Positions 26,930 to 36,254 of a stretch of DNA of 64,000 nucleotides are shown piece after piece; the stretch's first letter is position 1, and the number at the start of each line of letters is the position of its first letter. The notes below the pieces were generated by a model. That model was not told the origin of the DNA and ran no database searches. It worked only from the letters and a program-made list of their open reading frames with translations. Source of the stretch: Pseudomonas nunensis (lineage in GTDB: Bacteria; Pseudomonadota; Gammaproteobacteria; Pseudomonadales; Pseudomonadaceae); contig NZ_CP101125.1 in the NCBI RefSeq assembly GCF_024296925.1, positions 6,760,501 through 6,824,500 of the forward strand. The letters run 5' to 3'. Both the position numbers and the translations under genes were made by a program.

Positions 26930-27540
26930 ATTTATGCACAATCCCTGTTATCACTTCTGTGGATAACATGTTCACCCCTCGCTACACCCCATACAAACCA
27001 AGCCCTGCAAGCCTTCGTACAAAAAACAACCAGCCTAACCCACGGTTTTTTCGAGCTTTTTCCCGAGGATAACTTTGCTCGTGAGCCAATACTTGCCCCC
27101 AATCTCTGTTGGCGCTTCTGTGGATAAGATGTTCGCTGTCCGCTACAGGCCATACAAACCGGGCTTATCAGGCGGCTGATCAAAAAACACTCAAATCACC
27201 GTTTTACTCCAACAAACCTCTCGAAAACCCCGATTTATCAAGCCTCCCCACGGTTTTCCACAGTTACACCAAAGTTGCCCCCAAAGTCTGTTGGCGCTTC
27301 TGTGGATAAACTGTTCGCCATCCTCTACAGACCATATAAACCGTGCCTCACAAGCATCTGATCAAAAAACACTCAATCACTCTTGCAAACCCTGCTTCTG
27401 GATAAGTCACGGTTTTTCTTGATTATTTATCATCAACTTTTCGTAAAAACCCATAGTTGTCCCCATTAGCTGTGGGTGGAGGTGTGGATAACTTGTTCGC
27501 TAAACGCTGCAGGCCACGCCGTTTATAGCGCCGAACGCAA
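26930..27540. repeat. Tandem repeat array of about 182-bp units carrying DnaA boxes
   Basis: Two well-matched units (about 27091-27272 and 27273-27454) are flanked by a diverged unit on each side. Each contains a TTGCCCCCAA-like start, CTGTTGGCGCTTCTGTGGAT, TGTTCGC, a CTACAG-CCATA-AAACC block and, in two units, TGATCAAAAAACACTCAA (27177 and 27359). A perfect DnaA nonamer (TGTGGATAA) occurs at 26958, 27119, 27301 and 27483. The spacings are 161, 182 and 182 bp. The sequence is visibly AT-richer than its surroundings and has no supported gene. Confidence 0.8.
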
Positions 27541-27629
27541 TAGATCAGATTTCATACAGTTCTAAGGCACTTCCTTGACTTCAAACTGCCGCGTGTCTTC
27601 ACTAACCAGTTACCAAGGACAGCCGCAAC

Positions 27630-27638
27630 TTATCCACA
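27630..27638 (+). promoter_or_regulatory. Additional DnaA box, opposite orientation
   Basis: TTATCCACA, a perfect consensus nonamer, lies 150 bp right of the tandem array and points the other way. Single-mismatch boxes lie at 27254-27262 (TTTTCCACA) and 27397-27405 (TCTGGATAA). Confidence 0.5.
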
Positions 27639-27660
27639 TCTGGTTCAGGGAGAACGTGTG

Positions 27661-27780
27661 ATGGATAGCCAGACACACCGCTCGAACCCCATTCCCTGCA
27701 CGACCTGCGTCCCGACCGTCGCGACTTCGCTGCGCAAGCGAATCCATCGCCGCGCCGCCAATCAGCGTGCGCGTCTATAG
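27661..27780 (+). CDS. Possible 39-residue basic protein
   Basis: ATG at 27661 follows GGGAG by eight bases and opens a 39-codon frame ending in TAG. The product begins MDSQTHRSNPIPCTTC, has a CxxC pair, and ends in an Arg-rich tail (RKRIHRRAANQRARL). It lies 126 bp before the GMC oxidoreductase gene and could be a leader or a small nucleic-acid-binding protein. I recognise no family. Confidence 0.4.
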   Translation: MDSQTHRSNPIPCTTCVPTVATSLRKRIHRRAANQRARL

Positions 27781-27905
27781 CGCCTGACTCTTTTCAATAA
27801 AACCGCTGGCTGCCGCCGAATCCGTTCGGTGGCCAGGTACTCGTTCGTCCGTTGAAAGCAGGCAACCGCAGAGTTGCCCCATCTGCCTGATAGAGGGAAA
27901 GACCC

Positions 27906-30900
27906 ATGACCCGGATAGCTACGCCCATCAGCGACATCAAGGAACATTACGACGTGATCGTCATCGGCTCCGGCTATGGCGGCGGGATCGCGGCTTCGCG
28001 CCTGTCCCGGGCCGGCAAGCGCGTTTGCCTGCTGGAGCGTGGCCGGGAGATGCAGCCCGGCGAGTACCCGAACACCATGATCGCGGCCACCGAGGAATTG
28101 CAGGTGCATGACCCGGACGGCCACATCGGTTCGCGCACCGGGTTGTTCGACCTGCACGTCAATGCCCAGCAAAACGTGGTGGTCGGCTGTGGGCTCGGCG
28201 GTACGTCGCTGATCAACGCCAACGTCGCCCTGGAACCTGAACCCGGTGTGTTCGACGACCCGCGCTGGCCGCTGGCGGTGCGGGAACACCGTGACACTTT
28301 GCTCAAGGACGGTTACGCCCGGGCCCGGGAGATGCTCAAGCCCAATCCGTACCCGAACACGTCGCCGGTGCTGCCGAAACTCGAAGCCAACAAGAAGTCG
28401 GCGGAATACCTCAAGCAAGGCGCGCATTTCTACCGGCCGCCGATCAACGTGACCTTCGACAAACTGCCGAACAACCTCAACCACGTCGGCGTCGAGCAAC
28501 TGCCGTGCAACCAGTGTGGCGACTGCGTCTCTGGCTGTAACAACAAGGCCAAGAACACCACGCTGATGAACTACCTGCCGGACGCCTGGAACCACGGCGC
28601 GGAGATTTTCTGCCAGGCCGAAGTGCGGCATCTGGAGCGCGACGGCGATGGCTGGATCGTGCACTTCCAATACCTGGACAGCGGCCGCGAGAAGTTCTCG
28701 GCGCCGACGCTGTTTGTGAAAGCCGACATTGTGGTGGTGTCCGCCGGCACCTTGGGCTCCACCGAAATCCTCCTGCGCTCGCGGGACAAAGGCTTGTCCA
28801 CGTCCAACCAGCTCGGCGAGAACATGAGCGGCAACGGTGACATCCTCGGCTTCGGTCATAACTGCGAACAGCCCATCAACGGCATCGGTTTCGGCGCGCA
28901 TCCGGCCAAGGAATTGCAGCCAGTCGGCCCGTGCATCACCTCGATCATCGACATGCGCACCGAAGGCGACTGGCGCAGCCGTATGGTCATCGAAGAAGGC
29001 TCGATCCCCGGCGCCCTTGGCCGGCCGATGGTGCCGAGCATGGCCGGGTTCGCTGAACTGATCGGCAAAGCCACCGACGACAGCTTCACCGGCCAGTTGA
29101 AGTACAAGGAACGCGAAGCTGAAAGCTTCCTGCGCGGCCCGTATTACGGCGCGCTGCACAACATGCAGACGTACCTGATCATGAGCCACGACGACGGCAA
29201 GGGCCGCATGGTGCTCGACAGCAAGGATCAGCTGCGCATCGATTGGCCGGGCGTCGGCGAGCAGGAAAACGTCAAGCTTGGCAATGAGCGTCTGCATCTC
29301 AGCACCAAGGCGTTGGGTGGGGTCTGGGTCGAGAATCCGATCTGGACCAAACTGCTCAAGCACAGCATCGTTTCCGTCCACCCGTTGGGCGGTTGCGTGA
29401 TGGGCGAGGACGCGGGGCAGGGCGTGGTCAACCACAAGGGCCAGGTGTTCAGTGGTGCCAGCGGCACTGACGTGTACGCCGGTTTGTACGTGACTGACGG
29501 CGCGGTGATCCCGACGTCCCTGGCGGTCAATCCGCTGCTGACTATCTCGGCGGTGAGCGAGCGCAACATGGGGTTACTGGCGGCTGATCGCGGTTGGACG
29601 ATTGATTACACGCTGCCATCGGCACCGCGCAAACAAGTGGCGCCGCCGACCCTTGGCGTGCAGTTCACCGAAACCATGAAGGGTTTCTTTTCCAAGGATT
29701 TCACCCAGCCCCAAGGCACCGATCTCCCACTGTATGAAGCAGCGGCCACCCGTGGCGAATCGGAAAACTCGCCGATCGAATTCACCCTGACCATCACCGC
29801 CAACGACCTCAACCGCATGATCAAGGAACCGGCCCACGCTGCGACCCTGGTCGGCACACTGAACGCGCCGGGCCTGTCGCCGCAGCCGCTGACCGCCAGC
29901 AACGGTGTGTTCAACCTGTTCGAGCAGTACGAAGAACAGGTCGGCGTGCGCCACATGAAGTACGACATGAAACTGACCGCCGAGGACGGTCACGACTACT
30001 TCTTCAGCGCTTTCAAAACCGTGCCCGAAGACAACGGCGTGCTGAATATCTGGCACGACACCAGCACCCTCTACGTCACGTTGTATAACGGGCCGGACAA
30101 GACCGGCGCGGTGATCGGCTCCGGCGTGATGCATATCCACCCGACCGACTTCGCCAAGCAAATGACCACGATGAAGGTGCTCAATGCGCGTAACGAGCGC
30201 GAGCGCATCGAAGGGCTGGCGCGCTTCGGCAAGTTCTTCGCCGGCATTCTCTGGGAGAGCTACGGCGGGGTGTTCGCCGGCGATATCTACTTCAATCCGG
30301 ATGCGCCGCCACGGCTGAAACGGCCGCTGGATGCGCCACCGCCAAGCGTGCATTTCTTCCAGACCGAGGACAACGTCGAACTGCGCCTGACCCGTTATCA
30401 GGGTGGCACTAAAGGCCCGGTGATGCTGGTGCACGGCCTGGGCGTGGGCTCGAACATTTTCTCCACCGACACCATTCAGACCAACCTGCTGGAATTCCTG
30501 TGCAAGCATGAGTACGACGTGTGGCTGCTGGATTTGCGGGTGAGCATCCTGCTGCCGGCGAGCAAGAAGGAATGGAACGGCGACCAGATCGCCCAGTACG
30601 ATTTCAAGGCCGCCATCGCGCAGATCCAGCAAGCGACCCAGGCAAAAGACGTGCAATGCGTGGTGCATTGCTACGGCGCGACGACGTTCTTCATGTCGCT
30701 GCTGGCTGGGTTGCAAGGTGTGCGCTCGGTGGTCTGTTCGCAGATTGCGGCGGATACCGTCGTGGCCACTGCGACAGGCCTGAAGGCCGGTTTGCATTTG
30801 CCGGGGATGCTCGATGCGATCGGGGTGAAATCCCTCACGGCTTACGCCGACAACAAGGAAAACTGGTTCAACAAACTCTACGACAAAGCCCTCAACGGCT

Positions 30901-31358
30901 ATGCGCGGATCGAGGCGCAGGGCTACTGCACCAACCCGGTGTGCCACCGCATCACCTTCATGTATGCGTCGCTGTATCGCCACGACACCCTCAACGAAAC
31001 CCTGCACGACAACCTGCATGAATTGTTCGGCGAATCGAACATGCAGACCTTCGAGCACCTGGCGCTGATCGTGCGCAAAGGGCATCTGGTGAACTTCAAG
31101 GGCGAGGACGTCTACATGTCGCATTTCGATCGGCTGAGCATGCCGATCTGCTTTATCAGCGGTGCGGACAACCAGTGCTACCTGCCGGAAAGCACGCTCA
31201 AGACCTATGAGCGGGTGTGCAAGGTCCACGGGCCGGAAAACTACAGCCGGCAAGTGGTGCCGGGCTACGGCCACATCGACTGCATGTTCGGCAAGGATGC
31301 AGTGGTCGATGTGTACCCGATCATCCTGCAACACCTGGAGAAAACCGCTATCGGCTAA
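27906..31358 (+). CDS. Fusion of GMC/cholesterol-oxidase-type flavoprotein and alpha/beta hydrolase
   Basis: An 1150-residue protein. Residues 1-570 form a GMC oxidoreductase: FAD motif GSGYGGG at 21-27, a CxxCxxCxxxC set at Cys201/204/207/211, and the C-terminal VHPLGGCVMG and TSLAVNPLLTIS blocks. A linker domain (about 600-810) carries a lipocalin/cholesterol-oxidase-associated pattern. The C-terminal alpha/beta hydrolase begins at VMLVHGLGVGSN. Its nucleophile elbow reads VHCYGA, so Cys922 replaces the usual Ser, and the His is likely in PGYGHIDC. There is no signal peptide. Sterol- or alcohol-type substrates are likely but unproven. GAGGGAAAGACCC precedes the ATG. Confidence 0.88.
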   Translation: MTRIATPISDIKEHYDVIVIGSGYGGGIAASRLSRAGKRVCLLERGREMQPGEYPNTMIAATEELQVHDPDGHIGSRTGLFDLHVNAQQNVVVGCGLGGTSLINANVALEPEPGVFDDPRWPLAVREHRDTLLKDGYARAREMLKPNPYPNTSPVLPKLEANKKSAEYLKQGAHFYRPPINVTFDKLPNNLNHVGVEQLPCNQCGDCVSGCNNKAKNTTLMNYLPDAWNHGAEIFCQAEVRHLERDGDGWIVHFQYLDSGREKFSAPTLFVKADIVVVSAGTLGSTEILLRSRDKGLSTSNQLGENMSGNGDILGFGHNCEQPINGIGFGAHPAKELQPVGPCITSIIDMRTEGDWRSRMVIEEGSIPGALGRPMVPSMAGFAELIGKATDDSFTGQLKYKEREAESFLRGPYYGALHNMQTYLIMSHDDGKGRMVLDSKDQLRIDWPGVGEQENVKLGNERLHLSTKALGGVWVENPIWTKLLKHSIVSVHPLGGCVMGEDAGQGVVNHKGQVFSGASGTDVYAGLYVTDGAVIPTSLAVNPLLTISAVSERNMGLLAADRGWTIDYTLPSAPRKQVAPPTLGVQFTETMKGFFSKDFTQPQGTDLPLYEAAATRGESENSPIEFTLTITANDLNRMIKEPAHAATLVGTLNAPGLSPQPLTASNGVFNLFEQYEEQVGVRHMKYDMKLTAEDGHDYFFSAFKTVPEDNGVLNIWHDTSTLYVTLYNGPDKTGAVIGSGVMHIHPTDFAKQMTTMKVLNARNERERIEGLARFGKFFAGILWESYGGVFAGDIYFNPDAPPRLKRPLDAPPPSVHFFQTEDNVELRLTRYQGGTKGPVMLVHGLGVGSNIFSTDTIQTNLLEFLCKHEYDVWLLDLRVSILLPASKKEWNGDQIAQYDFKAAIAQIQQATQAKDVQCVVHCYGATTFFMSLLAGLQGVRSVVCSQIAADTVVATATGLKAGLHLPGMLDAIGVKSLTAYADNKENWFNKLYDKALNGYARIEAQGYCTNPVCHRITFMYASLYRHDTLNETLHDNLHELFGESNMQTFEHLALIVRKGHLVNFKGEDVYMSHFDRLSMPICFISGADNQCYLPESTLKTYERVCKVHGPENYSRQVVPGYGHIDCMFGKDAVVDVYPIILQHLEKTAIG

Positions 31359-31369
31359 CACAAGTCCCC

Positions 31370-31459
31370 TGTGGGAGCGGGCTTGCTCGCGAAAGCGGTG
31401 GGTCAGTCAACAGTGATGTTGAAGCTGACGGCCCCTTCGCGAGCAAGCCCGCTCCCACA
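31370..31459. repeat. REPIN-like palindrome (type A)
   Basis: Inverted type A cores between the GMC fusion gene and the cytochrome gene. Confidence 0.87.
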
Positions 31460-31516
31460 AGGATTGTGTGCACTCCACTGCTTGCGGTGTTCCGGAATAA
31501 AAAGGAAATGGATGAT

Positions 31517-33385
31517 ATGGACAGTTACATCCGCTGGTTTCAACGCTTCATCTGGCTCGGCATCGTGATGAATATGTTCTTCGCGCTGCCAGCCCTGTTC
31601 GCCCCGGCGTTGCTGACGTCGATGCTCGGCCTGCCGCCGCAACTCTCCGATCCGTGGCTGGAAAACGCCGGCATGTTGCTGGTCGGCATCAGTGTTTTCT
31701 ACATGCCGTCGGGCTTTAACGCGCCTCGCTTCGTGGTGCATTCGTGGTTATGCGTATTGTCGCGGCTGATCGCCGTGGCGTTCTGGATCTACCTGATCAA
31801 CACCAGCAACCAGGCCACGGTGTTTGTGCCGATGTTCCTCGGTGATTTGAGCATGTTCCTGATCCTCGGGATCCTGCTGTACCTCGGCACCACGCCGGCC
31901 ACGCGGCCCTTGGCGTTGCTCTGCGACGGCTGGCGGGAATGGCGCGCGGGCTGGGCGCTGCGCTGGCAAAGCCACGGCTTCAAGGTCGGCACGCTGATCG
32001 TGGTGCTGCTGGTCGGATTCATCGGTTACGAAACCTGGTACCAGATGCTGCGGGTGGTGCCGGCGGAGAAGTACGCATCCGACGAAGACCACTACAAATA
32101 CGCCGCCATCGGCCTCGGTATCGAAGCGCGGATCCCGTATTACCTGTTCGCTGTGCTGCCGCAGATGTGCCCGGAAAAACTGCCGAAACCCGGCGGCTAC
32201 GAGGTCTTCGGCTTCCTCTTCGAAAACGGCAAGGACCTGCCGATCGGCATGGCCAAGCGGCAGATCGGCTACCCTACCGTGGAGCCGAATTGCGCCCTGT
32301 GCCACACCGGTTCCTACCGCGCGAATGCCGGCGAAGTCGCCACGCCGGTGGCCACCGCGCCGGCCAATACCCTGCAACTGCAAGCCTTCCAGTGGTTCGC
32401 CTACGATTGCGCCAGCGACCCGAAATTCACCACCGACGCGGTGATGACGGCGATCAACGGCAAGTTCCAGCTCGGGTTTTTCGAGCGCTTGTACAACCGC
32501 TACCTGATCATCCCGATGGCCAAGAGCGCGCTGCTCGCGCAGAAACAGGCCTATGCCTGGCAGAAGCTGCGTCCACCTCAAGGACCGGGGCGAACCGACA
32601 CGTTCAACCCGACGAAAATGGTGGTGTTCGGCTTCCCGGATGACTCGACCATCGGCACCGTGGACTTGCCGCAAGTCTGGAACCAGAAACCCCGGGAGTC
32701 GCTGTACCTGCACTGGGACGGCAACAACAACGACATCCACGAACGCAACTACGCAGCGGCCATGGCCGTGGGCGCGACGCCGGAATCGGTGCTGCCGGAA
32801 AGCTTCAACCGCGTGACCAACTGGCTGCTCGGCACCAAACCACCGGCTTGGCCGTGGGGACTGGATCAGACCAAGGTCGCCCAGGGTAAACCGATCTGGG
32901 ACAAAAACTGCGCCGGTTGCCATGAGTTCGGCCGCACCGACACCGGCCAGGTCACCACCAACATCGAGGAACTGGGCACCGATCCCCATCGCCTGGACTC
33001 GTTCACCACCGGTCTGGTGACCGCGTTCCACGGCTTCAAGAAACCGCCGTTCGACTTCAACGCCTACCGCAAGACCCAGAGTTACAGCAACACCCCCACC
33101 GACGGCATCTGGATGCGCGCGCCGTACTTGCACAACGGTTCGGTGCCGACGCTGTGGGATTTGCTGCAACCACTGGAACAGCGGCCACAGGTGTTCTTCA
33201 CCGGCTCCGACGTCTACGACCAGGACAAGGTCGGCTTCGTCACCAGCGGCGCCCAGGCCAAGGCTTCGGCGGACTTCAAATACGACACGCGATTGGAAGG
33301 CAACCACAACAGCGGCCATCTGTATGGCACGCAGCTGTCGGACATCGATAAACGGGCGCTCATCGAATTCATGAAAACCCTGTGA
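31517..33385 (+). CDS. Membrane-anchored dihaem c-type cytochrome
   Basis: A 622-residue protein. About five hydrophobic segments fill the first 180 residues (for example WLGIVMNMFFALPALFA). A large domain with two haem-binding motifs follows: CALCH (Cys259, Cys262, His263) and CAGCH (Cys465, Cys468, His469). The haem domain should face the periplasm. It could accept electrons from the upstream oxidoreductase, directly or through quinone. I start at ATG 31517, where AAGGA is ten bases upstream; an ATG three codons earlier overlaps that Shine-Dalgarno. Confidence 0.87.
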   Translation: MDSYIRWFQRFIWLGIVMNMFFALPALFAPALLTSMLGLPPQLSDPWLENAGMLLVGISVFYMPSGFNAPRFVVHSWLCVLSRLIAVAFWIYLINTSNQATVFVPMFLGDLSMFLILGILLYLGTTPATRPLALLCDGWREWRAGWALRWQSHGFKVGTLIVVLLVGFIGYETWYQMLRVVPAEKYASDEDHYKYAAIGLGIEARIPYYLFAVLPQMCPEKLPKPGGYEVFGFLFENGKDLPIGMAKRQIGYPTVEPNCALCHTGSYRANAGEVATPVATAPANTLQLQAFQWFAYDCASDPKFTTDAVMTAINGKFQLGFFERLYNRYLIIPMAKSALLAQKQAYAWQKLRPPQGPGRTDTFNPTKMVVFGFPDDSTIGTVDLPQVWNQKPRESLYLHWDGNNNDIHERNYAAAMAVGATPESVLPESFNRVTNWLLGTKPPAWPWGLDQTKVAQGKPIWDKNCAGCHEFGRTDTGQVTTNIEELGTDPHRLDSFTTGLVTAFHGFKKPPFDFNAYRKTQSYSNTPTDGIWMRAPYLHNGSVPTLWDLLQPLEQRPQVFFTGSDVYDQDKVGFVTSGAQAKASADFKYDTRLEGNHNSGHLYGTQLSDIDKRALIEFMKTL

Positions 33386-33412
33386 TCCCACTACGGATGG
33401 AGGAATACCAAC

Positions 33413-34663
33413 ATGTCACTGGTCAGTCATTGGGAGCATGAGTACGACAAGGTCAAAGTGCGCCTGCACGGGCTGTACACGCGGCTGGAGATGTCATGGA
33501 AAAAACTCATCAGCGAGCTGGAACCCGAGGAGTTCCAGGCCATTGTCGCGCTGCTGCAACGCGGTCACGACCAGGCGCAATACGTGCTCAAGCACGGCGA
33601 CCTGCCGGACGATGAACCGAGCGTGCCGTGGGAGTTGTCCCACGGCTTGTCGATCCTGCACATCGGCAACGCCACGCCGTTACCGCAATCCACCGACGAC
33701 TTGCAAACCCGGGTGCTCAAGGACGGCAGTTTGCTCGGTTGTCGCAAATGGGAACTGCTGGATCTGCTGTGGAGCGAGGCGCTGCTCAAGTGGATTGAAA
33801 ATCTTCGGCATCACGCGCCGTTTGCGACCACTCCGGCGCTGATGAAAATGGACAGCGATGTGATCCTGGCGATTGCCGGCGACTGGGGCACCGGACCCTT
33901 CGACAGCCATGCCCCGGCGGTGGCGGTGGCCAACCAGATGCAACTGGCCCAGGCGGATTTCACCGTTCACCTGGGGGACGTGTACTACGCCGGCACCCAC
34001 TCCCAAGAAGACGTCGACATGGTCGGCTGGCCGATGGGCAAGCACGGCTCGTTCACGCTCAATTCCAACCACGAGATGTACAGCGGCGCCCACGGCTATT
34101 TCAAGGAACTCGCCAAGCGTTTCCCGACGCAGCAGGGCACCAGTTATTTCGCGTTGTACAACGATGATTGGGTTGTGATCGGGCTCGACAGCGCCTACGC
34201 CTCAGACGCGATCAACCTGTACATGGACGGCACGCTGAACCAGGAACAGATCGCCTGGATGAAAGAACTGCCCCAGCGCAAGAAGATCATGGTGCTCAGT
34301 CATCACCAGGGCTTTGATATCTCAGGGCACAACACCACGCCGTTGTTCAAAACGGTGTGTGATGCCTTGGGGCGTGAGCCGGATTATTGGTATTGGGGGC
34401 ATTTGCACAACGGCATCTGCTACGCCGCTCAGGGGCGGTTGCATGCGCGGTGCGCCGGGCACGGGGCGATTCCGTATGGCAATGCCAGTGAGCTGGATGG
34501 GCATTCGCGGGTGTTGTGGTCGGAGACGCAGAATGCGGGGGATGAGGCGTATCCGCTGCGAGTGTTGAATGGTTATGTGAAGGTGAGGTTGGTGGGGGAG
34601 AACATCGAGGAGACGTTTATCGGGGAGGATGGGTCGGTGCGGTGGTCTTCATCAGCCCAATGA
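33413..34663 (+). CDS. Calcineurin-like metallophosphoesterase
   Basis: A 416-residue soluble protein. Metal-site motifs are in family order: AGDWGTG (Asp157), HLGDVYYAG (Asp189), NSNHEM (Asn219, His220, Glu221), SHHQG (His297/298) and WGHLHNG (His330, His332). The N-terminal 140 residues are a helical extension I do not recognise. No signal peptide. It follows the cytochrome gene by 27 bp with GGAGGAA before the ATG, so the two are probably co-transcribed. Substrate unknown. Confidence 0.88.
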   Translation: MSLVSHWEHEYDKVKVRLHGLYTRLEMSWKKLISELEPEEFQAIVALLQRGHDQAQYVLKHGDLPDDEPSVPWELSHGLSILHIGNATPLPQSTDDLQTRVLKDGSLLGCRKWELLDLLWSEALLKWIENLRHHAPFATTPALMKMDSDVILAIAGDWGTGPFDSHAPAVAVANQMQLAQADFTVHLGDVYYAGTHSQEDVDMVGWPMGKHGSFTLNSNHEMYSGAHGYFKELAKRFPTQQGTSYFALYNDDWVVIGLDSAYASDAINLYMDGTLNQEQIAWMKELPQRKKIMVLSHHQGFDISGHNTTPLFKTVCDALGREPDYWYWGHLHNGICYAAQGRLHARCAGHGAIPYGNASELDGHSRVLWSETQNAGDEAYPLRVLNGYVKVRLVGENIEETFIGEDGSVRWSSSAQ

Positions 34664-34686
34664 TCTTGGGTGAATGAAAGATCGCT

Positions 34687-34753
34687 TTCGCGGGCAAGCC
34701 TCGCTCCTACAGGAGATCGTATTTCCCCTGTAGGAGCGAGGCTTGCCCGCGAA
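34687..34753. repeat. REPIN-like palindrome (type B)
   Basis: Inverted type B cores between the convergent metallophosphoesterase and gbcA genes. Confidence 0.87.
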
Positions 34754-34763
34754 GCTTTTGCTG

Positions 34764-36059
34764 TTAGCCCTGAACCGGAACGCCTTTGAGGTACGGCGCA
34801 GGCTCAGCCCCCAAATTGCTCAGCAACCGCTCGCTGTACCAATCCACAAAGTTCACCACGCCAAACTCATAGGTCTTGGAGTAAGGCCCAGGCTGGTAAG
34901 CAGTGGAGTTGATCCCGCGCTGGTTCTCTTCGGCCAGGCGACGGTCCTGGTCGTTGGTCGCGTCCCAGACCTGACGCATGCGGTCCACGTCGTAGTCCAC
35001 GCCTTCAACCGCGTCCTTGTGCACGATCCACTTGGTGGTGACCATGGTTTCCTGAGCGCTGATCGGCCACACCGTGAAGACGATGATGTGGTCGCCCATG
35101 CAGTGGTTCCACGAGTGCGGCAGGTGCAGGATGCGCATCGAACCGAGGTCCGGGTTCTTGATCCGGCCCATGAGTTTGGCGCAGCCCTGTTTGCCGTCGA
35201 GGGTCATCGACACGGTGCCCTTGAGCAGCGGCATGCGCACGATGCGGTTACGCAGGCCGAAACTGGCGTGGGCGTAAGGAATCTTCTCGGCTTCCCAGGC
35301 AGCAGCGGATGCGGCGACGTGGTCCTTGAACGCCTGGTCGGCGCGCGGGTCGGTGACGTCGTCCCATTCCAGCAGGGTTTTCAACAGTTCCGGGTGCGAG
35401 GCGTTGCAGTGGTAGCACTCGCGGTTATTTTCCAGCACCAGTTTCCAGTTGGCCTTTTCCATCAAGGTGGTGGTAATCGCCACCTTGGTGTTCTCCATGT
35501 CGTACGGTTCCATGTAATGGTTCAGCGTCGACAGGAAGTCATCAATGGCCGGCGGGTTCTCCGACAGGCTGATGAAGATGTAGCCGCCAGCGGTTTTCAC
35601 GTTCACGGGTTTGAGGCCGTATTGCTTCATGTCGAAGTCGGCGCCCATTTCGGTGCCGGCGAACAGCAGGCGACCGTCCAGCTCATACGTCCACTGGTGG
35701 TAATGGCAGACCAGTTTGGCGACTTTGCCTTTTTCGCTGGTGCACAGACGCGAGCCACGGTGGCGGCAAACGTTGTGGAACGCATGGATCACGCCTTCGG
35801 CGCCGCGAATCACGATGATCGGGTTCTTGCCGACCTGCAGGGTCAAGTAGTTGCCCTTGGTCGGGATTTCACAGGCCATGCCGGCGATCAGCCACTCTTT
35901 CTGGAAGATCTCCTGCATATCGATATCAAACAGCCGCTCGTCAGAGTAAAACGGCTGCGGCAGCGAGTAAGTACGCTCGCGTTCTTGCAGCATCTGCGCG
36001 GTGGCCTTGCGTGCGGGTTCCAGCGGATCGCCCAGGCTGATTTTTGCGGTGACGTCCAT
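34764..36059 (-). CDS. gbcA: Glycine betaine demethylase, Rieske oxygenase subunit GbcA
   Basis: A 431-residue Rieske non-haem iron oxygenase. The [2Fe-2S] ligands are Cys98/His100 (CRHRG) and Cys118/His121 (CHYHQW). Catalytic-domain histidines lie in ECYHCNASHPEL. With GbcB it demethylates glycine betaine to dimethylglycine and formaldehyde. I start at MDVTAKISLG, eight bases after GAGGA; an ATG seven codons upstream is possible. Divergent from gbcB, with a shared regulatory region of about 300 bp. Confidence 0.95.
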   Translation of the reverse strand: MDVTAKISLGDPLEPARKATAQMLQERERTYSLPQPFYSDERLFDIDMQEIFQKEWLIAGMACEIPTKGNYLTLQVGKNPIIVIRGAEGVIHAFHNVCRHRGSRLCTSEKGKVAKLVCHYHQWTYELDGRLLFAGTEMGADFDMKQYGLKPVNVKTAGGYIFISLSENPPAIDDFLSTLNHYMEPYDMENTKVAITTTLMEKANWKLVLENNRECYHCNASHPELLKTLLEWDDVTDPRADQAFKDHVAASAAAWEAEKIPYAHASFGLRNRIVRMPLLKGTVSMTLDGKQGCAKLMGRIKNPDLGSMRILHLPHSWNHCMGDHIIVFTVWPISAQETMVTTKWIVHKDAVEGVDYDVDRMRQVWDATNDQDRRLAEENQRGINSTAYQPGPYSKTYEFGVVNFVDWYSERLLSNLGAEPAPYLKGVPVQG

Positions 36060-36254
36060 CGATTTGATCCTCAAGGCCATTCTGTGTGGCCGGCGAAAAG
36101 TGGCTAATCAGGTTTGCTACGCAAGGTGTAAAGCCAGGTGTAAGGAATGTGTCTTGGTATGGGGCGAGTGTGGGGCCGCCGCATACCAGAACCTTATCCA
36201 TGGGCGACATGGCCCAATCTGTTCCCGACGCGCAACCCCCGGTAGTTGGGGGCT

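Noticed and set aside
26930..27540. Array as a CRISPR
   Set aside because: Repeats are about 182 bp and diverged, without short identical repeats and unique spacers, and there are no cas genes.
26930..27640. Array as the chromosomal replication origin
   Set aside because: The Pseudomonas oriC lies next to dnaA and rpmH, none of which are here; the regular 182-bp unit also differs from oriC organisation.
27762..29435. Long minus-strand frame opposite the GMC oxidoreductase
   Set aside because: Shadow of the real gene; composition is His/Val/Gln-rich and it has no start signal.
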